A stretch of 64,000 nt of DNA from Triops longicaudatus. Taxonomy: Eukaryota; Arthropoda; Branchiopoda; Notostraca; Triopsidae. A program made the translations under genes and the position numbers. Below, piece after piece: positions 24,670 to 36,400 of the stretch; within the stretch, counting starts at the first letter, position 1; every line of letters starts with the position of its first letter. The stretch covers positions 62,001 to 126,000 of the forward strand of contig JAGQDJ010000046.1 in assembly GCA_022885665.1 (NCBI GenBank), given 5' to 3'. Under the pieces are notes generated by a model. The model did not search any database. It had not been told where the DNA came from and saw nothing but the letters and a program-made list of their open reading frames with translations.

Positions 24670-27600
24670 TGTTCCCTTTTATATATATATATACATGGGG
24701 AAACCGACTAAACCTCTCAAATCTTCAAGTCAAAGAACCAAAAAAGAATACATTATATGTAATTTACCGGTTTTTCAACTGTTATCGATAAACGTTTTAT
24801 GACTACATAACAGCGAACCTGTGGCAAAAAATGACACAATCGCTGCAATTATCTTTTTACTACCCTTGCAATCAATGGTATAAGTGAGGCAGAGAAATTG
24901 GTCGGACTTCCCTACCTAACTACAGCACAACTTTCTGGCCAGAGAGTCCACATCTAAGTTGCTAATCTGAGCCACAAAAATTCACAAAAAAGTACGTATA
25001 CCCCACAAGATTTTTTGTAAGTGTGATACAAGAGCCAGATACAGTTTTGAGGACAGAAAAAAAGTAATCACTTCTCCGCTTCTAGAACCTTTTTCCATAA
25101 GACGTTACGCAGGCAACGGATCAGTTTTAAGCCTTTTCTCAGTTTTTGCCACCCGTCATATATACCTGAAGGAAAATGGAAAGGGTATGGGCGCACCTTG
25201 AGGACATTCCAAATCACCTGTTTTCCCTACGCACTTGGAAGGAGATGCAGTAGGAACCTGGAATGGTCTTCGACGGGTAAAAAGAAGTGAAGGGGCATCT
25301 ACACGCACGTATGTCTCTTTCCTTTTTTGTTTCCTTGCCCGAGACGCTTCTTGTCGAATGCCTTCATGGAACGGAATAGATGGGGCCGGGATAGGTTGTT
25401 GGAAGGGAAACGAGGAGTAGCAAGCAACGCAGGTATGCAGGCGTGCCCGAGGTCCTTCAGGATGAATTCGGGATCAAAAGTGTGACCAGTTTTGTGCGGG
25501 TTTGTATCTCGCACGGTTCGGCAAATGCAAAGCGCGTGGTTTTTGAAGTTCATTAATTAATACGCGTAAAGACAGTGATGTAACTTGCCAAAATGCGCTG
25601 AATCATCTTCGGTGCCAATCCTATGGCGTGAATCTGGACTAACACGCTCCAGGGGAATTCCATTTTTGTGCATTTGTGTGCTCCGCAACATCAAACTGAA
25701 ACAACCGAGTTTAATAAATATTCGTAAGAGCCTACCACTGGTCTGATTATTATTCACTAAAGGCAAGTAAAATAATTTCTTTGATGGTACCAGAACAGAT
25801 TTTTTCATTATGCATTACTAATAACCCAAGATACATACGTTATTTTGTCTACTGTAGCGGTTTATTCATCGTTTCGCGAATTCACTAGAAAAGCGGAGAG
25901 CCTTTATTGGTAGTGTTAGTTTTCTCCCAAGTTGGCACCTTCGAAATAATTTTCGTTAATTTTGTCTAGTAAACTTAAGTAAATGTATCACTTTTATCAA
26001 ACTAATATTTCCATATTTTTAATTTTTTTGGTCCTTTACTTTATTCAGTGGACATCGATTTTGTATTACGTTACTTCTGGGCAGAAATCAGTCGTATAAG
26101 TATATGGTTTCTATGAAGTGGACGATTTCCATTGTAAAATTTCCAAGAAGACCGGAACACATAAGGTCTCGTAAGCGTGGCAATTTACTAGACACCTCAA
26201 TTTCCTTCCTCTCTTAGAAGTCATAAGATCCTTTATAAAGGAAGGTCGAGATTATTCAGGCTGAAGCACAGCTGTGTAATTGAATGCCACTTCCTGTTGG
26301 TAGTTCATCGTATAGCTTCGCTCGGTTAAGGATTCCAGTCTAAGTTACGTTTCATGGGCGCTTCTATCGGACAGGTTCATAACAAAAACATGTTATAGCG
26401 GCGTTTGCATCCTCCGGCTCTCCCGCTGCAAGACACAACCTGTTAGTGAAACACGAAAGAAGGCCAAGACCAGATTATTGCCCATGGTTGGTCATCTTGC
26501 GTTCTGAATATCCAGTATTATACAGGTGTACGGGGTACTTGATGATTTTTTTTCCATTCTCCTTTCTTGGACAAAGCTAGAAGCCTCACAGATTATTATA
26601 CTGCAGCGAACTTCTAGATCAAACTAAAAGAAAAGGAGCTTTACTGTTAACAATATATGCACTACAAGTCTTCATTTACATAAAATCAGCACTTTTCCAG
26701 CACGACATTGACCCCATCTTTGGATTGAAGCGTCACACTGATGGTTACTTTCAGTTAAGAATATCAAGTTAACTTAGCAATACGAGATACATAGCAAAAA
26801 CAGCAAGAACAAAAATGAAGAACGCTTTTACTGTGGAGTATAGGTCATTGGTCCTTAAAAATCACTCACTACGTAAGGATTTTAGGTCCCTCAGCGAAAA
26901 GCTTGCTAAGGTGCTGGATTTCATACACTGATAGCAAAATTATCAGTCGCTGTTATTCCGAGACCACAATGTTTGTTTACTTCAGCATTCTCGACACATT
27001 ATCAATAGAAAATCCGCTCAAAGCGAAAGAAAGGTGGCCGTAAGATTAACATACCACCGATAGGCCTGCTTTCTACTTGTTTTAAATGATCCCACTTCGG
27101 ATCTTGAGATCACTGATGTTCACTGGATAACAAGCTTAGGCCAACAGGACTGACACAGTCTCCCAAAATCCAAGGCCTGAAATTTTAGGGCAATATTTTA
27201 TCAGCCGTGAATGGCCTTAATAGTCAAGATTCGGCTATTCTGTCACGGTATGCTATACCTACTAAACTGTGTGAAAAAGCGTACGTATAAAAAGTACTGT
27301 ATTGCTTCCGAAAAGTTGTCGCAAATAGATTTAACAATCAGCGGCTATTAACAATCAGCGATATGACTTGTATGGCAGGTATCTGTACCAGCGTTCCGCT
27401 ACTTCCGCTTTTCTTTCGCCTTCGCTCTCCTTTTTAACGAATTATTACAAGCCCCAAGGGAATTCCGTCGCTAGAGTAATCTGTTTTACGTACATTTTGC
27501 TAGTCTTTCTGAAGTGCCTAGGATAGTTCCGGACTTTTTTTTTTAATTCTCAATAATTAACAAATTGATGGCTAAATCGAATAACAGCTTAGAAAAATTT

Positions 27601-29656
27601 CGTTATTCGCCGACTTCGCCAACATCACACTCGCGATAGAAAATAGTCACAGCTCGAGTTCATTAACGCCACGAAATTAGGTGAGGAAGACTGACCAAAA
27701 ATCTGACGAGACTATAATTGTTATCGAAGCTAAATAATAAGAGATTTTACAACCTCAGGTTTATTAATGCACCGTAAGTTATAAGCCAATCGTACTTGAC
27801 TCATGCTGCTACGACAAGACTTTAGTAAACTGGATGAGTCCAGAATCTTGTTTAGCACAATGAGCACTAAAACGGATCTTAATCAAAAAAGAAGGACTGA
27901 CTCACAGCTCAGGGTCAAGACGCTAGGAAATAACGGAGTTAAGGCATTCATATTTGCAAGACACAAATTTTCCAATTCTGTGTTGGGAATTCCCCAAAGC
28001 TTTCTATAGGATTGACTGTCATTCCTTGCAAACTAAGATGTCTAAAAATATCTCATTATGAAATGGCAAAGGTGAAACAGCACAAGTTGTAAAGGACCAT
28101 TATTTTAAAAGTTTCAGAAGTGAAAAACTAAAAACCGACATGAGGCGAAAGCCTGGATCAAATCTAGAAAGGCCGGAAAAAGAGCCTCATTTCTGCATGA
28201 CTTCAAATCAGAAGAAATTTAGTTAAGACAAGTTCGTAAAGTTTCACGATTAATACTAGTGCATGCGAATTGTATCGTGATTTATATCTTAGAATCGAGG
28301 CATGGACAAGTTTGTTTTCCATATGCGTACTTCATTGCTGATACGCCTTACTATGATACGTTCAACATTTCCACTTGCTCTTCAATTACGTTACTCAAGC
28401 TATAACACTCATATTCCATGCATTCTTACACTTTTACTTAAAGGTCTATCCCGGGAAAGCTTAACTAATTCAACAACTTCACTTTTATAAGTAGACAGCG
28501 GAACGAACTGAAGTAATCGTAAAACCTGGAATTACAAATAAAAAATATTCAAAGATTGGAAAACTGTACCAGTATTTGCTAAGTATTTGCCCAAATATAG
28601 CTTTGAAGGTTTCAGATAATTAAAGTTAAGGAAACTATGAAGTTGGGTTACAAAGTGTCGAAAGTATTTTCTAGTACAATAAATGAAAACAAAAATATTT
28701 GACACAATTTTTATTGATCACATTTTATTATTTTAATAATTACACATCTATTATGGTAGCATAATAGACGTGTAATTATTAAAATAAAAGGTGCAGGACT
28801 TGCTGTGAATAAAATATTTAACCTCTACACAACACTGTCTTTCACGGGAGTCGCAACTTGGACCGGAGGCCCAACTTTCAAACGCGACATTTTACACACT
28901 ACTACCCACTCTCCGAGCAAATCGCTTAGCACTAGCACGAACACAATAGTTTTGTGGGTTTCTTACGTGTAAAACTAGGTTAGGTAGCCATTTATGCAAA
29001 CACGAATCCTTCTCGATCTGCCTTTTCTTTTCCCTCTCCCAGAAGTTCTAGGTCACATCCTTGCCCCTTTCGACTAAACAAGAGTAGCATCCTTTGCTTT
29101 TGAGAACGCCTTACTTCTTCTCGAGAAATAAAATATACAGCTGCTTAATAGGGAGCTTGGGGAAAAAGAGTGAAATTGGGACGAGGAAGGCATTTGGTGA
29201 AACACTCATGGGGTGCACTGTCCGGACTATGCACTGCGTATAAAAATGGGCTATCTGTGACCCCGATTTCATCTCGTAGATGTTTTTAGGAAGCAGCATC
29301 ATTTTTATAAGCACAGACACCTAAAATGGGTCGGCTAAGGAGCATATGTAAGAGAAAACTCTACATTAAAATTAGAAGCGCCGAAAAACGCAATCTAGCA
29401 TTTTTCAACTGTACTCTGCCTATAATAAACTACCAATGACAAGCCGCAAGTCCTTGAGTTGTTTCAATGTTTCCTAATACAATTACAAGTTTGGCGCGTG
29501 AGTTATGGTTTTTATAGTTTCCGGAACTTTACCTATAATTTGCGCATTAGCTGTGCACTGTAGAAATCGTAGTTAAATCGAAAATCGTGTGGAACGTCCA
29601 TTTTATATCACGTCTTCTTTTTTTCCGCTTAAAGAATCGAGAACCACAAATCGGGC
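24670..29656. other. Spacer between the GPCR and the giant muscle gene
   Basis: It begins with the GPCR 3' UTR, which holds a short AT microsatellite (about 24681-24693); I saw no clear AATAAA close to the stop. No coding exon was supported in the 5 kb. The 3' end (roughly 29500-29656) should contain the promoter and 5' UTR of the downstream gene. A 28-bp hairpin lies at 28728-28787, and AACAATCAGCG is directly repeated near 27335-27361. Confidence 0.6.
28728..28787. repeat. Near-perfect 28-bp inverted repeat, 4-nt loop
   Basis: Arms 28728-28755 and 28760-28787 pair at 27 of 28 positions (one A-C mismatch, 28746 against 28769) around the loop GTAG. It is AT-rich apart from a short central part. 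The longest snapback structure I found in the window. Confidence 0.9.
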
Positions 29657-30401
29657 ATGTCAGAAACACTGAAGAAGACGCTTCAAACGTCGAATAGTCC
29701 GGTGGCGGACGGACGTCCACTCATTTCGTTACTGACCCGGAAACTGGCCTATTTCCCAGGGGGTCAGGACAAAAGCGGGACACCTGTCCTCATTGTGCCA
29801 GTCACCAGCACCAACAACAGCACTACTGCTACAAACATCCCCACTCTCCAGCCAAGCTCATCAGTTGTGCTAGAACCGTCGAATAACGATGTCTTAGTGG
29901 ATAATTTCAACGCAACACATACCATCCCTCCCATTTCGCCGACAAATTACCATGGATTAGACCAAAACCACAGTCGTGATTTGGAAGCAATATTCCAATA
30001 TTTCTACAAAATATTAACGTAAAACTAAAAGTTATTTCGCTTCATAACAAGTTGTTAGCATATTAACCGTAAGTATTTTAAATTCCAGAGAAGTGAACAC
30101 CAACGCACAATTTACAGTGATCTTGGATGGCAGACAAGCGTGTTGGCGACTATTACGGCATACTGCTGAAATTGTTCAAAGTGTTACAAACCCAGCATTC
30201 ATTAGTGCACTGATAGCAATTAAACCAGAACTTTTCTGGGAAAAGCAGCACGTGGATTGCATGCGCGACCGCCAAGAAGAAAAAGTGACATACGTATCGG
30301 TGCCTAAACTCCATCGCCTATTTGTGGACTCTAGTGATTTACCTGAGGAGCTTGGCGGATCCATGTCGTATCAGCATTCGCAATGGGTTCACAACCGCCT
30401 A
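29657..30401 (+). other. N-terminal SEC14/CRAL-TRIO-like domain
   Basis: ATG at 29657 (MSETLKKTLQ). LLTRKLAYFPGGQDKSGTPV matches the start of the SEC14 modules in Trio/Kalirin and SESTD1. A Ser/Thr/Pro-rich insert of about 50 residues follows, then the core: FTVILDGRQACWRLLRHTAE, IKPELFWEKQ, VSVPKLHRLFVDSSDLPEEL and MSYQHSQWVHNRL, which passes straight into spectrin helices. SEC14 domains bind lipids and can target proteins to membranes. The insert is longer than in typical family members. Confidence 0.85.
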
Positions 30402-33400
30402 GTACGTTAGTGGCGACATTTAAATCTATCTAAAGCCAGGAAAGGTTATATCACTGATTTTTTTTTTATTCGTTCGGTCTCTCATTTCGACAGAGGTTCG
30501 AAGACTTTGTCCGAGAAAGTCGCATAGTTATGTCGGGGTTAGACTCCATCTTCTCTCGACTTGAGCATAGTGTTGCATTGCAAAAGAAGGATGGCGGTTT
30601 TCGCCTGGCAGAATGGATGGCTGCAACAGAAATTTTGTATAAGGAGCACATAGAGCTTGCGCGAAAGTTAGAACAAAGCGGTAAGAAGTTATAGCCAAAT
30701 CTTGCCTCCTCTAATTTATATTCATTCACAGGTCGGCAACTTGTAGTTAGTCTAGAAACTGATGAAGAGTCCGGCTTTAAATTAGCCAAAGCGGATGGCT
30801 CCTTAACCGAATACACACTCAGTTGCCAAAATAAGGTAAGACTCATGCCTCCTAGGTGTAATTTGTTACAGGAAGTAATTATTGTGTCGGAAACGGTGGC
30901 TTGTGGTTACCTTTTGTGTGTAGGTGAAGGATATCTTAAGTCAAATCCGTACTCGCGTTGGACAATCGGAGGAGCTGTACACGGAATTGCAATGTGGGAT
31001 CCAGCACGCTACTCAAGTCCGATCACTAGAGAACCACATAGGGCAAGTGATTACCTGGATCCTCGGACCTGGTGCTGAACTACTTGGACAGTTGGTTCTT
31101 CGAGGAATCGGAAAAGATTCGTCATCTGTTACACTTCTGCAACAAGAATTGGAAAACGTGGAAGTTAAATGCAGGGTACGTTGATGAGAAACTTATAATT
31201 ATTTATTATTAAGTTAGTTTATTCTTCCGCTTCACACTGACATTGATAAAGATACAAAGTCGGCAAGGAGCAATGTTTTGCTAATAAAAATATACTTTCT
31301 GTAAATAATTATAACTTAAAATTTAAAATTAACAATTTTCAAAATAAAATAATGATATATAAAAACAAAATTAAATGAAAAAAATACAAAATAATACAAA
31401 TAAACTATTTTTCGTTACGGCGACTAGGAAACCTACGGAAGATACGCAGAGGCTCGTCAAAAGCTAGAAGGGCTCCTACGGACTAACTTAATCGTTCCCG
31501 ATGATTTGAAGTCACGCAAAAACTTTATGGATAATGTCTGCCGCACGTTCGCTGGGCTTTTGGAACGAAGAAGAAGAGTTTTACTTTCCTCGACTCGCTT
31601 CCACCGGACTCTTGACCAGGTAATTGAATTCCACACGGCACCTGTCATTGCTTCATCGAACATATTATCAAATAGTTTCACGCAAAACTTGCTGAAGCAC
31701 TTCGCGTAGCTCAAACCACTGAAGTAGGGGAAGAGCCTCGAGCTGCAGAAACTGCCATGTCCTTGCTCGATGACTACCAAAGAGTAATCGGTATGCGACA
31801 TATCCCTGTAATCTTATCTCCTTTGTAACTGTAACAACTGTACAGGCGAGCTTTGTAACAATGCAGAAAGCGAAGCCCAGAAATTACTCGATTTGCTTAC
31901 AGTGGCACCAAGAGATGCTGTTGGCCGTGAACTGGCTGGCTATGACCAACGCAGTGATCAACAACATGTGGAAAATCTGCTTCACCGCATTCAAGACGGG
32001 CAAGAAAGATTGCAACAAGCGTGGGCCATGGAACGTTTGAGATTACGGCGGATTATAGAAATCGGGACCTGTGAAAAAGATGCCCAGCAAGTAATCTGGC
32101 TCGGCTTTTCGTTTTATTTACCCTGTATCACCGTCGTTTTATGAACAGGCTTTGTCATGGTTACATGACTTATGCAATGTTATGCGAACATCGCAAGGAA
32201 GAGTAGGCTGCCATATATCGGAAGTATATGTCCTGAAACAGCAACAACAAAAATTCCAGGAGACCGCACGCGTAAGTGGAAATGCAACCAAAAAGAGAAG
32301 AAGGGGTCAATCAGGACGATAAAAATCGTAATACTTCACGTAGTGCACCAATTAAAGACAACCGTTAAGGTTATGGTTGACAAACTAACTATATCGGTAG
32401 TTCACAATTATATTCGTTAGGTAAAATATCGTCCTGCTTTCCTGACGAGCAACCACACTTGTAGAAATATTTAAACGATGTAATATTTAATATACTAATT
32501 TACGGCATTTTTCAACAAGCAATAATATATTAATTGAAATTGGTCGATGGATAGTAAATATGTTAATGAAAATCTACTTCGTACATTTGGTCAGTACTGG
32601 AACTGTCTTCATTAAGAGTTAAGATGAAATGCAAATGAGTAGAGTTTGTTTGAGAAATGTTAGCCATTTACATTTCACTAGTGGCGACTTGTTCAATAAC
32701 TTTGCGTTTCAATTTGACCTCTTCTCGTTCCTTTCTGAATTACAAAGTTTGGTGCCCAAAATAATATTCTGCTCTTTCTCTCCAGGGTACATACGAGTAC
32801 GGATCCGGGTTGTTGATGGCGGCATTAGTTTTGCGACGGTCAGCAGGGCTTCCAGCTGATAACAACCGTCACTTGGCGGCAGAGTTGGGTCAAGCATGGA
32901 CTCTATTACTGGCAGCTGTGCGAGAACAAATCAGTCGGCTGCGCGTGGCCGGTGTCTTTTACCGTGACATGGCCCAAGTAAGCAAAGCAAACACAATTAC
33001 AGGCACTCCTGCTACTTGACACTTTTGCAATCTTACCCTTTTGTCTTTCGTTTCTACGTTCATGTTTTCTTTTGTTCAATTATTTATTTCCCTGTTTTAT
33101 TACTCTTTTCCTTTTGGCAAATCTTGCAGCACGAAAAAGACATTATCGCTCTTATGAAAAGCTTGCCAAAACTATGTGCGTCTCAGAGCCGCCATAGCAA
33201 CGAAGAAATCTGGCAACCGTCGAGTTTTCCAGCCGCGTCCTCACAGCCGACCCCTTCGAATCGAAATTCTGCCGTAGAAGCTTTTCTGGAAAACAGAGAA
33301 TCGCTGCTTCAAGCTGTCGGTCGGACCATAAGACTTGGAAAGCTTCTTAAAGGCAGAATCCTTGATCCCCTTTTGACAGGCGAAGGGTAAGCGCACAACT

Positions 33401-36400
33401 GTAATCTAGTCTCTTAGAAATGTCTCTTGGCATCCCCGAACGGACGTGGAGGATTATAACCTACTCAAACGAGAAAAATCTTTTTCGGCTTTCTTTAGTA
33501 TTTGTTATGTTCCTTCCAATTTTAGAGGGGAGTGAGGGGGCGATCAAGTGAGGGATTTTTTCAATGGGATGAAGGACAGTTGGGAAAGCTAAAGTTAGCT
33601 ATGGCATAAAAGCAAATAGGTGCAGGTGACCTGCGTCCCAGATGAAGGATGCAAAATACGTCAGTAAACCACTACTGGGCTTCGTATTAGAAATTTCGTG
33701 GCAGTCGACTCAAACCTTCTGGTCGGTACGCACACACGATTGACGGAATTTGGTTTCGTATAGGTTCGATTCGTGTCCAGATAATAAGTTGGCAGCTGAA
33801 ACTATCTCCAATGCTATCGTGGACATAACAAACTTGGCTCAACAATTAGACGACGCCATTTGTCGTCATTCGCAAGAAGTCGGACTGTCCAGTATAACGG
33901 AGAAAAGTGCACTAATGGATGAAGAGCTCAAGGTAAATTGTAGTTTTTAAAGAACCTTAGCCTTTTTTCAAAAACAAAATTCGAGTGATAACTTTACAAT
34001 ATTTGTCGTCGTGGTGATTTTAGGAGCAGAAAAACGAAGAGCATGTCAATGACTCTTCCAGTGGTGATGAATTTCTCACCGTCTGCGAGTCGTTGGACAA
34101 GCAGTCATCCCTATCATGCTATCAAACTGCTTCCGACTGCAGCTGCAGCGACCTTAGTCGTGAAAGCTCCCCATCTTCCACGGTCACCAATAGTGAACCA
34201 GCGGAAAAACACTCTATCCTCGTGACGGAGACCAATAAATCTATATCAGTGCATAAAAAGGAAAAATCTGTAACATTTGCTGACCAAGTGAATGCCATTT
34301 TGTTGCAAAATCTCCCTTGCCCTTCAACCGTTGACCAGCATTTGACAGTCAAACCCCCCTTGGAGTCCATCAGCGTCGCCATAACTTCCAACAACCTCAA
34401 TAATTCATCTCTGCTCACGACACCAGAATCTACCGTTCTCGTGCCACCAGGGGGCAGATCGCCGAGTTTGTCAGAAGACTCGGGATTCGGGACGACGCTC
34501 AGTGTTTGCGTTGTTCCGGACAACGAAAGCCAAGACATGGACGCTGATCATTCCAAGGACAGCGCGTTTTCTGATTCTGGGGTGGATTGCTGGAATCACT
34601 CGATAGAGCTCCCTGTAAGTTCGAAACAAAACTTGCTGCCAGACGTATCTCGAGCCAGCCATAACCAGCTTTTCATTCCTGCCCATTACGTTCCCCGTTA
34701 TGTCCCAGCACCAGCGTGCAGTTCTTATTTCTGAACGCTCTCGGCTATGATTTTGTATATTTTAGAAAAGGAAACCCGAGTGTAAATTTGTCCTTTGTTA
34801 TGCATGCGGCCTGGGTTGATACAAAACTAACTTAATTTATGAAAGAAAAAGAGACCTGCAAACTAAACCAGTACCGTTGATCGCTTGCCTTAGCTTGAAC
34901 CAATCAAACCAATACAGCACGGATATGTTATGTTATGCTGGAGATTGTTAATTGTATTTCCCTCGAACACTGGTAATACGTGCATATTTAGGACTCCTGT
35001 CCATACATCCAAACAAGTGTCAACTCGGATGTCTTATTTCGACCATTATACACAATTTCTCGTCAAACAAACGCGGAAGCTTGGAACCCGTCTGCCTTTG
35101 CACAGCGTATGCTTGCAATTTTAGACGGTGTCCGTTTAGATCAAGCCGACCAGGACGCCGACCCCTTGGCAAAGCATTTTTCCAAAGTAAGTCAAGTGTG
35201 GGATGATTTACTGCCGGTGTATTACCGGGCCCGGCAGGTCCCTACAGGTTTCTTCCTCTATTGATTTATATAATTTACAACTTCAAATGTGTTCCCCAGG
35301 CGTTGTTCATTTCATATTTTTTCCCTTTTTGTAGTTAACAGATTGAAACATAAATGAATTAGAAATTTCTAGCAATGCAGCAAGTTAGTAAAATAGTATG
35401 ACGTTTTATGAAAGATAAATTAGCTCAATTATAACTCATTACAGGTAATTGCAGTACCAACGATCCGTTACATACTCATTACTCTTTACTGAACTTGGGA
35501 TAGCACGCTCTTTTATACGTTACCTGCTAAAACTTTAATATCCGCCAACTGTAAGCGTGGCTGACCTACGTAATCAGAGCTAGGTAAAATTCAAGTTAAA
35601 GGACTTGGACTTTAGAAAGCAAGTTAAACTTTGAAACCTGATCGGCTTCCAAATAAAAATCGAGCTAGTTGACTTTACTAGGTTGTTTTATCAGGCCATT
35701 TGGCAAATTAAGAACTACCATCTCGAAACCTGATGACGCAGCAAAACGCGGGGAAAACGGTTCCAACTGTTCGATATTCTTTGGATTGTTAGGATAGTCG
35801 GAGAATACCGGGTAGGAATCGATTTAGGCCACAAAGTATGTCTCATTACTAAATTGCATTCTTCTTGGTCCTTTTCGGGAAGAGCCAGAAATAAAATGTT
35901 CAAACTTTTGACGGCCTTTACGACTGCGCTTTCATTTGTAACTTTAGTTTAACCAGATTGTATATTGAGCTAATAGTTCGAAGACAGCGAAAACCAACCG
36001 ACTAAAAACCTTCATTAGCAATTGGACTGAAGGATGTTTTTTTTTTAATTTACGTTTCGGGGAATTTTTCCAAGTTTTTCTGCGTCAGTTTTGAGTAACA
36101 GATTTCCCCTCAGTCTTTTTTACACGTTAGTAAAAGTTTACAAATTGTAAAAAATCAAAAGTTACAAATGATTATCGTTTGTTCTTCACAACTCACGTAT
36201 AATTGTCTTTATCAATACGATCAATTTCATCGAAATAAAACCCCGCCAAGTCACTTCTCATTAGTGGTTGACCACCGACTTTTAAAAGAAAATTATTTCA
36301 CTCCCACGAAATTTCAAAGCGTAGCCTATACATCAAATACGTCAAGGTTCACTAGAAGGTTATCATTACTAATTACCATAATTAATCATTATTACACTAA

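Noticed and set aside
34122..34538. 138-codon minus-strand ORF
   Set aside because: Shadow of the plus-strand exon 34024-34614, which is in phase with its neighbours.
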